A program made the position numbers and the translations under genes. Below the pieces are notes generated by a model. That model did not search any database, was not told the DNA's origin, and was given only the letters and a program-made list of their open reading frames with translations. Below are positions 52,471 through 61,129 of a stretch of DNA of 64,000 bases, piece by piece (positions within the stretch are counted from its first letter, which is position 1; every line of letters begins with the position of its first letter). Origin of the DNA: Rubritalea squalenifaciens DSM 18772 (GTDB taxonomy: Bacteria; Verrucomicrobiota; Verrucomicrobiia; Verrucomicrobiales; Akkermansiaceae). The stretch spans positions 597,091-661,090 of the forward strand of contig NZ_FQYR01000002.1 of the NCBI RefSeq assembly GCF_900141815.1, given 5' to 3'.

Positions 52471-54456
52471 TTACCAGAAAATGAAGTAAAGGGCGATGGT
52501 CGTGACAATGACCAGTGAGCCCGCCAGCTTGGCGCCTTTGGAGCTTTCCAGGCAGATCTGGTCGTTCACCGGCATCTCCACAGGCTTGTCCAGCGGAGCA
52601 AGTAGCGTCACAAGAACACCGGTGAAGATAACGATGAAGAAGCAGATCGCCATGCGGTCGAGGAAGGCCATTTCGCCGGAGTACCACCAACCTTGCTCCA
52701 CAATCACCGGACCCAGCCACCACTTGAAGAGGGCATAGGCCACCGCGTTGACCACGATGCCCACCACACCAAACCATCTCGGCGTACGGGGCGAGAAGAA
52801 GCCGAAGATAAACACCGCCAGGATGCCCGGAGAAATGAAGCCCTGGAACTCCTGGATGTAGGCGAAGATGCTCTCCAGCTTGTTCAGCATCGGCGCTACG
52901 ATGGCGGCGAGGATCACAAAGAGCACCACAAAGCTGCGGCCCACCTTCACCAGCACCGCCTGATTGGTCTGGCCCGTGAAGTTGGCGTAAAGGTCCATCG
53001 TGGCGATGGTAGAGGCGGAGTTCAGCATCGAGGCCAGCGAGCTGATCACTGCCCCGCACAGGGCGGCTAGGATGAACCAGGAAATCCACGGCATCGGCTT
53101 GATCAAGTTGCGCACCAGGATCGGAAAGGCGGCATCGTAATCGTAGCCCACCAGCGTGCCCGCGAGTACGCCTTTCTCATCTGGTTTGGCCTTCACGGCT
53201 TTGTCAGCCAGATTGTTGATGCGTAGGGCGATCTGCTCCGGGCTCGCCTCGGGGCCGATCATGGAGCCCTCCTCAGAGGACTTGGCGTTGATACTAAGAA
53301 TGCGGCTCGCGGTCTCCGGTTGCGTCTCCACAAAGGCCTGATCCACCTTGAGCACCTGCCCTTCGGCGAGCCGCTCGATGGTCGCATTGTTACGCTTCTC
53401 CGCTGAGTCATGCAGGTCGCCGGAGAAGAGGTTGAAGGCCAGGATGCCGGGGATCACCACCACAAAGGGAACGATCAACTTCAGCGAGGCGGCAAAGACG
53501 ATGCCTTTCTGTCCCTCGGCCAGCGACTTGGAGCCCAGCGTGCGCTGGACAATGTATTGGTTCAGGCCCCAGTAGAAAAAGTTGGGAATCCACAGGCCGA
53601 TCATCAGCGCGGTCCAGGGCAGGTCGCTGTCCTCCTTCGGGCGCACCATGTGCAGCTTGCCGCCGGAGCCATTCTCCCCGTTCACGGCGACAGCTTCTCC
53701 CTCGGTGCCATCGTTGAGCAGAATGAAGCGCTCCCACGGCGAGGCCTGCTCCAGGTCTTCCACCGTGGCCTGGGAGTTCTCCACCTTGGTCAGGATCAGT
53801 TCATCGGCTGAGCGCTCAGACAGCGTGGCAAAGGCGAACCACATCACAATCGCCCCGCCCACGATAAGCGCCGCGCCCCAGATCAGATCTGTCCAGGCAC
53901 AGGCCTTGAGACCACCGATGAATACATAAAGCGCCGCAAAGATCCCGATAGCCCAGCACATGAAGGTCAGGTTGCTCAGGTACGGAACCTCGTTGTAGTA
54001 CTCGGACACGAACTTCGCCCCGGAAAAGATCACGGAAGAAGTCGTCACGAAGACCAAGGTCACGATCGCAGGAATCGCCATCGCCAGCCGCGCAATGCCA
54101 CCAAAGCGGTACTCCAGAAACTCGGGAATCGTATACAGTCCCGCCTTCAGAAAGCGCGGCAGGAACCAGAACCCCACCAGCACCAGCGTGATCGCCGCCA
54201 TCCATTCATAAGACGCAATCGCCATCCCTAACCAGTTGGCGGCTGAGCCGGACATCCCCACGAATTGCTCCGTCGAGATATTCGCCGCAATCAGCGAAAA
54301 GCCGACCAACCACCAGGTCAGCCCGCGCCCCGCCAGGAAGTAATCGCTCGCCCCCTTGGACTCACTATGGGTGTCCTCACCCCGGGATTTCCAGATACCA
54401 AGCGCAATCACTCCAACAACGGCGACGATAAAGAGAACGACTTCCAAATAATTCAT
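52471..54456 (-). CDS. Sodium:solute symporter (SSS/SLC5 family)
   Basis: 661 residues from the ATG at 54456; about 13 membrane helices. Family marks: ASDYFLAGRGLTWWLVGFSLIAANISTEQFVGMSG (about 40-75) and GLYTIPEFLEYRFGG, close to SGLT/SMCT-type members. Loops between helices are long and charged (about 225-275 and 330-430), rather like Planctomycetes/Verrucomicrobia sugar symporters. A Na+-driven uptake of a sugar or acid is expected; substrate not known. Confidence 0.92.
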   Translation of the reverse strand: MNYLEVVLFIVAVVGVIALGIWKSRGEDTHSESKGASDYFLAGRGLTWWLVGFSLIAANISTEQFVGMSGSAANWLGMAIASYEWMAAITLVLVGFWFLPRFLKAGLYTIPEFLEYRFGGIARLAMAIPAIVTLVFVTTSSVIFSGAKFVSEYYNEVPYLSNLTFMCWAIGIFAALYVFIGGLKACAWTDLIWGAALIVGGAIVMWFAFATLSERSADELILTKVENSQATVEDLEQASPWERFILLNDGTEGEAVAVNGENGSGGKLHMVRPKEDSDLPWTALMIGLWIPNFFYWGLNQYIVQRTLGSKSLAEGQKGIVFAASLKLIVPFVVVIPGILAFNLFSGDLHDSAEKRNNATIERLAEGQVLKVDQAFVETQPETASRILSINAKSSEEGSMIGPEASPEQIALRINNLADKAVKAKPDEKGVLAGTLVGYDYDAAFPILVRNLIKPMPWISWFILAALCGAVISSLASMLNSASTIATMDLYANFTGQTNQAVLVKVGRSFVVLFVILAAIVAPMLNKLESIFAYIQEFQGFISPGILAVFIFGFFSPRTPRWFGVVGIVVNAVAYALFKWWLGPVIVEQGWWYSGEMAFLDRMAICFFIVIFTGVLVTLLAPLDKPVEMPVNDQICLESSKGAKLAGSLVIVTTIALYFIFW

Positions 54457-54763
54457 ACAAGCTAGCGGGGTTCCAATACTGGCACTAAGCATGTTAGGCG
54501 TTTTCTACAGAGTTGCCGAGAACTTTCCGCATTCGGACTACTAAAGTAATGGCTTAGACGGTGGAGAGACGGGGAATGGTGCTCAGGCGTGAACGTGGTA
54601 GGTGATGGCCACGAGTATAAATACAGATGCCGTCATCATTAAAAATTACATGAGCTGCCTTGACTGTGAGGGTGGGGTATTCAGTATTTGTTAGTTAAGA
54701 AAAACTTCACTCGCTCTTGGAGACCACTGTTCACCGTGTAGCGAGTAAACTATTCAAAGAGAA
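54457..54763. other. 307-bp AT-rich spacer before accessory region
   Basis: Holds the promoter of the symporter gene on the minus strand. A short inverted element (CGTGG ... CCACG, about 54595-54614) and TGTTAG sites near 54491 and 54688 are the only patterns seen. The base composition turns AT-rich here, marking the boundary with the accessory region. Confidence 0.35.
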
Positions 54764-55495
54764 ATGTGTATGCGATCTGCAGCAAGAAAAATAGCCGTCT
54801 TTTGTAAACTGCTCATAGGCGTACTTTGCATGGTGAGTTGTAGCGAAAATCAAAAGCCAGAAGAGATATCATCACAGGAGCAAGATTTCATGCCGTTTAC
54901 ATATAGTTTGGATGATTATCGTGAAGTTATCTGTGGTGTTCTAGATTCTCAAAATATCACCCATGAAACAATTGGTGGTGGCGGTGGGTTTACTGGATAT
55001 GAAGTTGAAGATGAATGGTGTGGTAAGATCACCAGTGAGTACGACATAGCTTCACTTGAGAAGGCGCTAGGGAGCGAGTTTGAAAAAGCTTTTACAAATA
55101 GACGGCTGATTCGGCTAGACTGTGAGGTAGACGCTAATGACATATTAACCATCACAAGCAAGTGGGTGGTGTCTAACAAAAAAGGGGATTCATCTATTCA
55201 GAATGAGAAAAAGAATGAACACCTTGGAGCTGAATCGGTAGATAATAAACTAAAGTCAGCAAAATCCGAGGCTTTGAGGGGGAATTCGGATGCGGCTATT
55301 CTTGTTTTGAATCACTACAGGTATGTAGTTCATGATTATGAAAAAGCTTACTTTTGGGGGGTAGTTGTTGATAAATTGAGACCAGAGTATGCTGATAACT
55401 TGCTGGCGGGTATACGTGGAGATATCGAAAGCGAATGCTTTGCAACACAAGAGATGGAAGGTTCAGGTACAACATCCATTCCTGACATTGAATAG
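54764..55495 (+). CDS. Lipoprotein with Sel1-like helical tail, unknown function
   Basis: 243 residues (241 if the second ATG is used). Lipobox MVSC (about residues 24-27) shows membrane anchoring. The C-terminal third (SEALRGNSDAAILVLNHYRYVVHDYEKAYFWGVVV) resembles Sel1/TPR-like repeats. The centre is acidic, with Cys pairs. It is AT-rich relative to the housekeeping genes. It could belong to a polymorphic-toxin neighbourhood as a displaced immunity lipoprotein, which is inference from context only. Confidence 0.55.
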   Translation: MCMRSAARKIAVFCKLLIGVLCMVSCSENQKPEEISSQEQDFMPFTYSLDDYREVICGVLDSQNITHETIGGGGGFTGYEVEDEWCGKITSEYDIASLEKALGSEFEKAFTNRRLIRLDCEVDANDILTITSKWVVSNKKGDSSIQNEKKNEHLGAESVDNKLKSAKSEALRGNSDAAILVLNHYRYVVHDYEKAYFWGVVVDKLRPEYADNLLAGIRGDIESECFATQEMEGSGTTSIPDIE

Positions 55496-55516
55496 TTTAA
55501 ACCAAATTTATGTCTG

Positions 55517-55533
55517 AAATTGTCTGTCTTTTT
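55517..55533. repeat. REP-like TTGTCTGTC element
   Basis: AAATTGTCTGTCTTTTT, one of the dispersed copies of the element seen inverted at 57831 and 58451 next to the transposase genes. It overlaps the gap between two small genes. Confidence 0.6.
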
Positions 55534-55552
55534 GTTACAACGATTCCTAATT

Positions 55553-55993
55553 ATGAAACCTATACTTTATATTCTTTGCCTCCTGTTAGGTTCCCAAATG
55601 GCCTATGGGTGCAAAGATTTCTTCGAAGAGAAAATCGTAGAGTCTATCGCTGAAACGGTGGATGCCCAGATTGCTACGCTTATGCAAGTGAGGGAATTTA
55701 CTCCTTCACAGGAAAGAAGATCCAGTTCCTACATTAGATTGAGCTTTAAATCGAAAGATGAGAACATATTTGAGGTCGTACTGCTCGGCTCCCATGAAAT
55801 GGAAAAAGAGGGTTTTAAAGTTAATAAGACTTATTTGCTTTGTGGCTCATGGATGCCGAGCAAAAAATTTCCAAAATCACGGATCTTCTTCATTGATCAC
55901 AGCGAAGGATCTATGCTCGATTTTACCAGATTAGGGTTCTCTGAAAAAGAAATCGAAAATCTCATCAAGAAAACTAAACAGCCTAAAAAATAA
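55553..55993 (+). CDS. Secreted hypothetical protein, 146 aa
   Basis: Start at 55553 gives a clean signal peptide (MKPILYILCLLLGSQMAYG) with a Cys right after; a longer in-frame start at 55520 spoils it. The mature part has a predicted beta region (SSSYIRLSFKSKDENIFEVVLLG) and a basic tail. No family recognised. AT-rich; 58 bases after the lipoprotein gene. May be co-transcribed. Confidence 0.5.
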   Translation: MKPILYILCLLLGSQMAYGCKDFFEEKIVESIAETVDAQIATLMQVREFTPSQERRSSSYIRLSFKSKDENIFEVVLLGSHEMEKEGFKVNKTYLLCGSWMPSKKFPKSRIFFIDHSEGSMLDFTRLGFSEKEIENLIKKTKQPKK

Positions 55994-56008
55994 CGAGCGC
56001 CAGCTGGT

Positions 56009-56050
56009 CATGCTTGATGTTGTCTGTCTGTCTGTTTAATGCAGGGTGTG
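56009..56050. repeat. 42-bp repeat, copy 1 (CATGCTTGATGTTGTCTGTC type)
   Basis: The same sequence recurs at 57764-57801, lacking one GTCT unit. It contains the TTGTCTGTC REP-like core and ends GCAGGGTGTG. It follows a gene end in both cases. Confidence 0.7.
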
Positions 56051-56288
56051 GGCCTGCAATAGGACTGCGATGATACGTCAAAAATACAAATAAAAGAGGA
56101 CGAGATGCCTCATTGCTGGATCGAAGTGCCGCTAGATAAAGCATTGAATTCGAAATGTCTGCAAAATCGATATCCACAGGCAAGCCCACATCCAGAATAT
56201 CGAAATACGCCTTCGAGTCTTGCTGCAAACCCTTCGCGTGGTGGGCGTGTTATGGTTGGAAGGTGAATAACTAAGCTAATTTCAATTT

Positions 56289-56744
56289 ATGAATGAGTCT
56301 AAAGAGGTAGCATATGAATGGTGTAAGAAATATAAGGTTAGTCTAAACAAAGTTATATTTGATTCGGATGAGCCAAATGCATTACTTGTCAGTTTGCCGA
56401 AATATGAAAGCAATCTTTTTTATTTGATGCAATTCGATAACATTTTTTATAATGGAGGGTTACATGAGTATTTAAGAGGACCTAACGGTGATGACTATTA
56501 CAATGTTATAAACGCAGCAAAAGTTGTCGGAGCCTCATCTTTGGCCTCATCTCTGGAGGCAGTGGCTCATTATTTCCCAGTGGAAGTAATAAAAGGAGAT
56601 GGCTATGAGCGAGAAGATTATGTGTGGTCTCTAGCGAAAAGAAAAGGCTGTGATGTGGTAGATGATTTTATCGACGTAAAAGTTGATGATAATTTGTATG
56701 ATTTGATATATAAATTTTACAAAATCAACGTAAACGATCAATAG
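56289..56744 (+). CDS. DMP19/DUF4375-like protein, possible immunity protein
   Basis: 151 residues. The block from GGLHEYLRGPNGDDYYNVINAAKVVGASSLASSLEAVAHYFP fits the DMP19/DUF4375 pattern (GG-x-x-x-Y-x-x-x-x-G followed by A-x-x-x-G-A). Such proteins are common as immunity proteins beside polymorphic toxins. No toxin gene is adjacent on its 5' side, so it may be an orphan. Strongly AT-rich and with no signal peptide. A 40-bp repeat that also follows the putative immunity gene at 60981 occurs about 140 bases downstream. Confidence 0.72.
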   Translation: MNESKEVAYEWCKKYKVSLNKVIFDSDEPNALLVSLPKYESNLFYLMQFDNIFYNGGLHEYLRGPNGDDYYNVINAAKVVGASSLASSLEAVAHYFPVEVIKGDGYEREDYVWSLAKRKGCDVVDDFIDVKVDDNLYDLIYKFYKINVNDQ

Positions 56745-56839
56745 AGGCCCCTCTGATTTAGCTTGGCGAAGATGTTGCTGTTGAAGTCTGTTAACGGCTT
56801 AATTCTCATCGTGCTGTATGGTCGATTTGTCATCTGGTA

Positions 56840-56921
56840 ATTTCTGTTAGTTTTTCACATTGTGGTCGTAGTTGTTACGCATCGATTTGAGACCGTATGA
56901 TCTTGCCGAATTATGTCGTAG
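56840..56921. repeat. Repeat pair, copy A, downstream of DMP19-like gene
   Basis: Two parts: ATTTCTGTTAGTTT-type segment at 56840-56857 and a 39-bp segment at 56883-56921 (beginning CGATTTGAGACCGTATGATC). Both recur at 61130-61188 in swapped order; the 39-bp part differs there by one substitution and one inserted base. Marks a recombination scar or a mobile repeat. Confidence 0.75.
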
Positions 56922-57005
56922 AGTGACTGAGATAGGACCGATATTGAAGGGGGAACCTCAAAGGGACATCAGCCATAATAAGATAAGTAACAAACAAGGT
57001 GCATT

Positions 57006-57758
57006 ATGAAGTATGTAAGTATATTGGCCATTTTAGTTTGGCTCATGGGTGCAGGAGCTGTAGGAGCTAATGCTGATGTCGCTGTAAACCTAAAAAAAGA
57101 GACATTAGAATCACTGGGTCATGCTCTATCTGCATATCATAAAAAATTGATTGAAGAGATGCCCGAGAAAGTTCGTTTCCATTTATCAAGTATAGAGAAG
57201 CCCAAGAGTATTCATGATTTGAAAAACGAGGATTCGATTCGTTGGATCCATCACCACGTATCGCTTGGGCCGGATGAAGGCCTTAGCAAAAAAATGGATG
57301 AGCTAATGTCTGATTTGGCTGTGTCAGGTGACAAACTTCATGGGGATGATGTTGCCTCTATTTATGAAAGTTCATTTTTTGCTTTGTGGAACAAGGACAA
57401 TTTCGACTTAGAGAAATCGATTGTGAAGAGTGCCATCTACTGGAGAGAGAATTCTGATCCTCCCCACAGATTATCTCCTGATGGTCTGAATGTAATCGAG
57501 TGGAATTGGAAGCTTGATGTTAAATCAAGGGAAAGTGGGGTGCTGCATGTTGGGATAGACGAAAAGAAAAGAACGTTCATCTGCTATGAGTATACTGTAG
57601 GATTGTATTTTCCAGAGGGTGAAACGTTAGAGCGCATCTACCGAGAGATCGTCCAAGACCCAGACATGGCCGGTCAGTTTCTCGGCAAAGGGAGAAAGCA
57701 AAAGCTAGAACGCATTCAGCCTAAGTCTCACGACAAAGCGGATAGGGACATGAAATGA
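57006..57758 (+). CDS. Secreted protein with DUF6794-like N-terminus
   Basis: 250 residues. Signal peptide (residues 1-23), then KKETLESLGHALSAYHKKLIEEMPEK and SIRWIHHHVSLG, DDVASIYESSFFALWNKDNFDLEKSI: this pattern recalls the DUF6794-type helical domain, but I am only moderately sure. The basic C-terminus (GRKQKLERIQPKSHDKADRD) looks like an ill-defined tail. AT-rich. It may be an immunity or surface protein of the accessory region. Confidence 0.55.
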   Translation: MKYVSILAILVWLMGAGAVGANADVAVNLKKETLESLGHALSAYHKKLIEEMPEKVRFHLSSIEKPKSIHDLKNEDSIRWIHHHVSLGPDEGLSKKMDELMSDLAVSGDKLHGDDVASIYESSFFALWNKDNFDLEKSIVKSAIYWRENSDPPHRLSPDGLNVIEWNWKLDVKSRESGVLHVGIDEKKRTFICYEYTVGLYFPEGETLERIYREIVQDPDMAGQFLGKGRKQKLERIQPKSHDKADRDMK

Positions 57759-57763
57759 ACTTA

Positions 57764-57801
57764 CATGCTTGATGTTGTCTGTCTTTTTAATGCAGGGTGT
57801 G
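57764..57801. repeat. 42-bp repeat, copy 2
   Basis: Matches 56009-56050 with one 4-bp GTCT unit missing. It is followed within 30 bases by the RAYT left-end repeat at 57831. Confidence 0.7.
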
Positions 57802-57830
57802 TGAACATTAAAGCATTAAAGCATAACATT

Positions 57831-57847
57831 AAAGGGACAGACAATTT
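57831..57847. repeat. RAYT left-end repeat (GGGACAGACAATT)
   Basis: AAAGGGACAGACAATTT in front of the truncated transposase; an identical copy at 58451-58467 stands in front of the intact gene, and an inverted copy lies at 59733-59747. Three CATTAAAG words precede it. Confidence 0.75.
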
Positions 57848-57897
57848 AAGAGAAGAGAATGCTTGGCTGCGGGCTGGTTTCGTGTTAGATGCTAGGA

Positions 57898-58452
57898 ATG
57901 GCAAAGGCGCGACTGCTGGCTCCGTGGACGGGTGTTGAGGATCGTTCGGCGATCTATCACGTGGTTTCGCGCGTGGTGGGCAGGGAATTCCTGCTGGGCC
58001 GGACGGAGAAGGAGCAGTTCGTCAAGTACATGCGCCTCTACGAGGCCTTCTGCGGGGTGCGCGTGCTGACCTATTGCATCATGAGCAACCACTTCCACAT
58101 CCTGCTGGAGGTGCCACCCGCCAGCGAGCGGGAGCTGAGCGACGCAGCCCTGCTGGAAAAGCTGGAGGGGCTCTATTCATCCCAGCACGTCGAGCTGGTG
58201 CGTGAACAGCTGGCCGTCCTCTCGCGTTCCCGCACACCGGAGGGCAGGGAGGTCTACCAGAACCTGAGGAAGACCTACACCTCGCGCATGTGGGACATGG
58301 GGCTCTTCATGAAGACGCTGAAGCAGCGCTTCACCTCCTGGTACAACAAGAAGCACGGCAGACGCGGCACCCTCTGGGAAGCGCGCTACAAGAGCGTGCT
58401 GGTAGAAAACGGCCTGGCCGCCCGCACCATGGCCGCCTACATCGACCATTAA
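57898..58452 (+). pseudogene. REP-associated tyrosine transposase, truncated copy
   Basis: The first 180 or so residues match the copy at 58518 (roughly 97% identical by eye over 616 bases), including the HUH motif NHFHI (about 64-68) and the WYNKKHGRRG region. The frame ends at AAYIDH, exactly where the second copy's left repeat begins, so the C-terminal half is missing. The tyrosine region ARYKSVLV is still present, but the missing C-terminal half makes it probably inactive. ATG 57889 is an alternative start. Confidence 0.85.
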
Positions 58453-58467
58453 AGGGACAGACAATTT
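58451..58467. repeat. RAYT left-end repeat, second copy
   Basis: Identical to 57831-57847. The offset between the two copies is 620 bases. It abuts the truncated end of the first transposase. Confidence 0.75.
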
Positions 58468-58517
58468 AAGAGAAGAGAATGCTTGGCTGCGGGCTGGTTT
58501 CGTGTTAGATGCTAGGG

Positions 58518-59591
58518 ATGGCAAAGGCGCGACTGCTGGCTCCGTGGACGGGTGTTGAGGATCGTTCGGCGATCTATCACGTGGTTTCGCGCGTGGTGGG
58601 CAGGGAATTCCTGCTGGGCCGGGCGGAGAAGGAGCAGTTCGTCAAGTACATGCGCCTCTACGAGGCCTTCTGCGGAGTGCGCGTGCTGACCTACTGCATC
58701 ATGAGCAACCACTTCCACATCCTGCTGGAAGTGCCACCCGCCAGCGAGCGCGAGCTGAGCGACGCAGCCCTGCTGGAAAAGCTGGAGGGGCTTTATTCAT
58801 CCCAGCACGTCGACCTGGTGCGCGAACAACTGGCCGTCCTCTCGCGTTCCCGCACACCGGAGGGCAGGGAGGCCTATCAGAACCTGAGGGAGTCCTACAC
58901 CTCGCGCATGTGGGACATGGGGCTCTTCATGAAGACGCTGAAGCAGCGCTTCACCTCCTGGTACAACAAGAAGCACGGCAGGCGCGGCACCCTCTGGGAA
59001 GCGCGCTACAAGAGCGTGCTGGTAGAAAACGGCCTGGCCGCCCGCACCATGGCCGCCTACATCGATCTCAACCCGGTGCGCGCCGGTATGGTAAAGGACC
59101 CCAAGGACTACCGCTGGTGCGGCTACGGCGAAGCCATTGCCGGAAACACCCTGGCACGCAATGGATTACTGCGCGTGATCAGCGAGCTGGAAAGCGACCT
59201 CTCCAACGACGGCTGGAGCGGCGCCAGGGACATCACCAGGTACGACTGGCGCAGCGTGGCAGGCAGGTACCGACTGATACTCTTTGACGACGGGGTGGAA
59301 AGCTCCGGCGAACTCAGCGGGCACAAGCGCAGGGGCTTCACCAGCGAGGCCGTGGAGCGCGAGGAAAAACGCAGCGGCCAGCTCAGCGTGGCCGAGATCG
59401 CACGCTGCAAGACGCGCTACTTCATCGATGGTGCCGTGCTCGGCAGCCAGCAGTTTGTCGAAGACGTGGTGACCAGCCTGAAAGGAAGCTATCTCCCGGC
59501 TAACAGAAAAGGAAGCGGCGGCCGCCTCGGCGGGCGGATGAAATCCAGCAACCTATGGAGCCTACGCAAGCTGGCAGAAAACGGAGTTTAA
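58518..59591 (+). CDS. REP-associated tyrosine transposase (RAYT, Y1_Tnp)
   Basis: 357 residues. Y1 HUH nuclease fold: SNHFHILLEV (HUH about 65-67), RYKSVLVE with the candidate catalytic Tyr (about 163), then LNPVRAG and a C-terminal helix-rich part with RDITRYDWRSVAGRY. RAYTs are domesticated single-strand transposases linked to dispersed REP repeats. ATG at 58509 is an alternative. The gene is bounded by GGGACAGACAATT-type repeats in inverted orientation at 58451 and 59733, so those are its likely substrates. Confidence 0.9.
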   Translation: MAKARLLAPWTGVEDRSAIYHVVSRVVGREFLLGRAEKEQFVKYMRLYEAFCGVRVLTYCIMSNHFHILLEVPPASERELSDAALLEKLEGLYSSQHVDLVREQLAVLSRSRTPEGREAYQNLRESYTSRMWDMGLFMKTLKQRFTSWYNKKHGRRGTLWEARYKSVLVENGLAARTMAAYIDLNPVRAGMVKDPKDYRWCGYGEAIAGNTLARNGLLRVISELESDLSNDGWSGARDITRYDWRSVAGRYRLILFDDGVESSGELSGHKRRGFTSEAVEREEKRSGQLSVAEIARCKTRYFIDGAVLGSQQFVEDVVTSLKGSYLPANRKGSGGRLGGRMKSSNLWSLRKLAENGV

Positions 59592-59647
59592 TCCTAACAA
59601 GGCGGTATCTGTAGTTATCTCCGGATGCTTGATCCAGCACCAGGCAT

Positions 59648-59686
59648 GAACTCCACCCCGGAGGGGTGGTGGAAGGAGTGGAGTTC
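59648..59686. repeat. REP-like hairpin after RAYT gene
   Basis: GAACTCCAC (59648-59656) and GTGGAGTTC (59678-59686), perfect arms with a G/C-rich loop (CCCGGAGGGG). Structure is typical of REP hairpins. It lies 56 bases after the stop. Confidence 0.6.
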
Positions 59687-59703
59687 AAAGGCTAACAGAA
59701 TAC

Positions 59704-60981
59704 GTGAAGATACGGCTTGTCTTTTCCTCGGGAATTGTCTGTCCTTTTATTATTATTTATTATTCAGGACAGACTGTGAAGGACGATCATTCCACGAATA
59801 ACACCTTCGACCGCACTTATGCCTTCGATGGGATCGGCAACCGCACTACAGCTACGGAGAACACGACTACGGTCAACTACACGGCTAATAGCAAGAACCA
59901 GTATAGCTCAGTGGGCGGTACAAGCCGCACACATGATGCTGACGGAAACCTCACCAATGACGGCAAGACCTACGTTTACGATGCGGAAAACCGCCTCATT
60001 GAAGTGAAGGACACTGGCGGGAATACTGTCGAGCAGTACGAGTATGATTACCTCTCACGCCGCATTACCAGAAGCGTCTACGGTGGTGCTACCGTGCAGA
60101 GCTTCATCTATGACGGCTGGAACCCGATAGCCATGTATAATGCAGGAGCTTTGTCTCAGACCTACACTTGGGGTAAAGACCTCTCAGGCAGCATGCAAGG
60201 TGCTGGTGGTGTAGGTGGGTTGCTTGAAGTTAGTTTCAATTCCAACAGCTACTACCCGACCTATGACGGTAACGGGAATGTGTCTGAATACTTGGATTCA
60301 AGCGGATCTGTGGTGGCTCATTTCGAGTATGATGCCTTCGGGAAGACTGTGGTGGAGAATGGAACCCTTGCGGGTAACTTCGCGCACCGCTTCTCCACGA
60401 AGCAGTGGAACCCGTTGGCTGAGCTGTACTACTATGGATACAGGTTCTACGCCCCAGAGATGGGCAGGTGGATCAATAGAGATCCGATTGAAGAAGTAGA
60501 AAATTTCCTTCAGATGATTACTAATACTCAAATTCAGCAGCCGTTGAATATTGAGATAGAGAAACATCCTTACCTTATGCTCGATAATCAGGCGATTAGC
60601 AGTTACGATTATCTTGGCTTTTTTGGATTGCCTGGAATGCCAAGCAAGAAAGAAATAGTGAGTAAATATATTAAACTCTTGGCGTTAACTTTGATACCTC
60701 AATACAAAGCAGCTCTTCGGAACTGTTGGGAAAGTTCGGATAGCTGTTGGAAAGTGGTTGGACTTATTGGTGCGCAAGGGGCAGTTATATTGCAGCTCAC
60801 ATTTGTAGAGTGTAAACTCACCCATCCTTTAAATTGGCCAGCTTGCTATGCTATGATGATAGCAGGTTCAAAAAGTTTAAAATCATGGGATACTAAAGCA
60901 AAGGCTGCGTGTCAGGTGAAAAAATGTTGTTGGGGGGATAAAACTCCTAATCATTTTGGTGATCCGAGTGTATTCGATTGA
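59704..60981 (+). pseudogene. Orphan RHS C-terminal fragment with cysteine-rich tip
   Basis: 425 codons; residues about 30-265 are YD/RHS repeats (DGIGNRTTATENT, DADGNLTNDGKTYVYDAENRLIEVKD, YYYGYRFYAPEMGRWINRDPIEE, the canonical RHS end marker near 255-263). From about 300 the tip is unrelated to the core: about 120 residues, 7 Cys, with a hydrophobic stretch (VVGLIGAQGAVILQLTF). No N-terminal RHS half exists upstream. The first 20 residues are read through REP repeat sequence, so the GTG start is doubtful. Best read as an orphan tip cassette; toxin action is inferred from architecture. Its stop overlaps the start of a small membrane gene (TGATG). Confidence 0.75.
59733..59774. repeat. RAYT right-end inverted repeat and hairpin
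   Basis: GTCTGTCC (59737-59744) and GGACAGAC (59767-59774) form an 8-bp hairpin with an AT loop. AATTGTCTGTCC is the reverse complement of the left-end GGGACAGACAATT. It lies within the start of the RHS fragment. Confidence 0.65.
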
Positions 60982-61118
60982 TGAAAAAAGAAATTATATC
61001 ACTTATTCTATTGATGGTAACAGGCTGGGCATTTCTTGGCTGGTCAACATCATTTGCCATATTCGGAACATTGCTAGTCGGTGGATTTTTAATACGTATA
61101 TTGTTAAATACAAAGTAA
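60981..61118 (+). CDS. Small two-helix membrane protein, candidate immunity protein
   Basis: 45 residues (ATG 60981-60983, TAA 61116-61118). Starts with MKKE, then two hydrophobic segments (about 5-20 and 25-40) with a polar GWST turn. Start codon overlaps the RHS fragment's stop (TGATG), so it is probably translated by coupling. Position immediately after an RHS tip is where immunity genes lie. The tip itself has a hydrophobic core, so a membrane-acting toxin with membrane immunity is plausible. Unrecognised family. Confidence 0.6.
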   Translation: MKKEIISLILLMVTGWAFLGWSTSFAIFGTLLVGGFLIRILLNTK

Positions 61119-61129
61119 TTGTCACTCAC

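Noticed and set aside
55983..56228. 81-residue frame on the minus strand across the 56009 repeat
   Set aside because: It runs over the REP-like repeat and reads as low-complexity translation (RQTDNIKHDQLALVIF end). No ribosome-binding site or homology is visible, so it is treated as a spurious frame.
57764..57860. CRISPR array from repeated TTGTCTGTC and CATTAAAG words
   Set aside because: Repeats are irregularly spaced, occur in both orientations and have no uniform spacers; they fit REP/RAYT ends instead.
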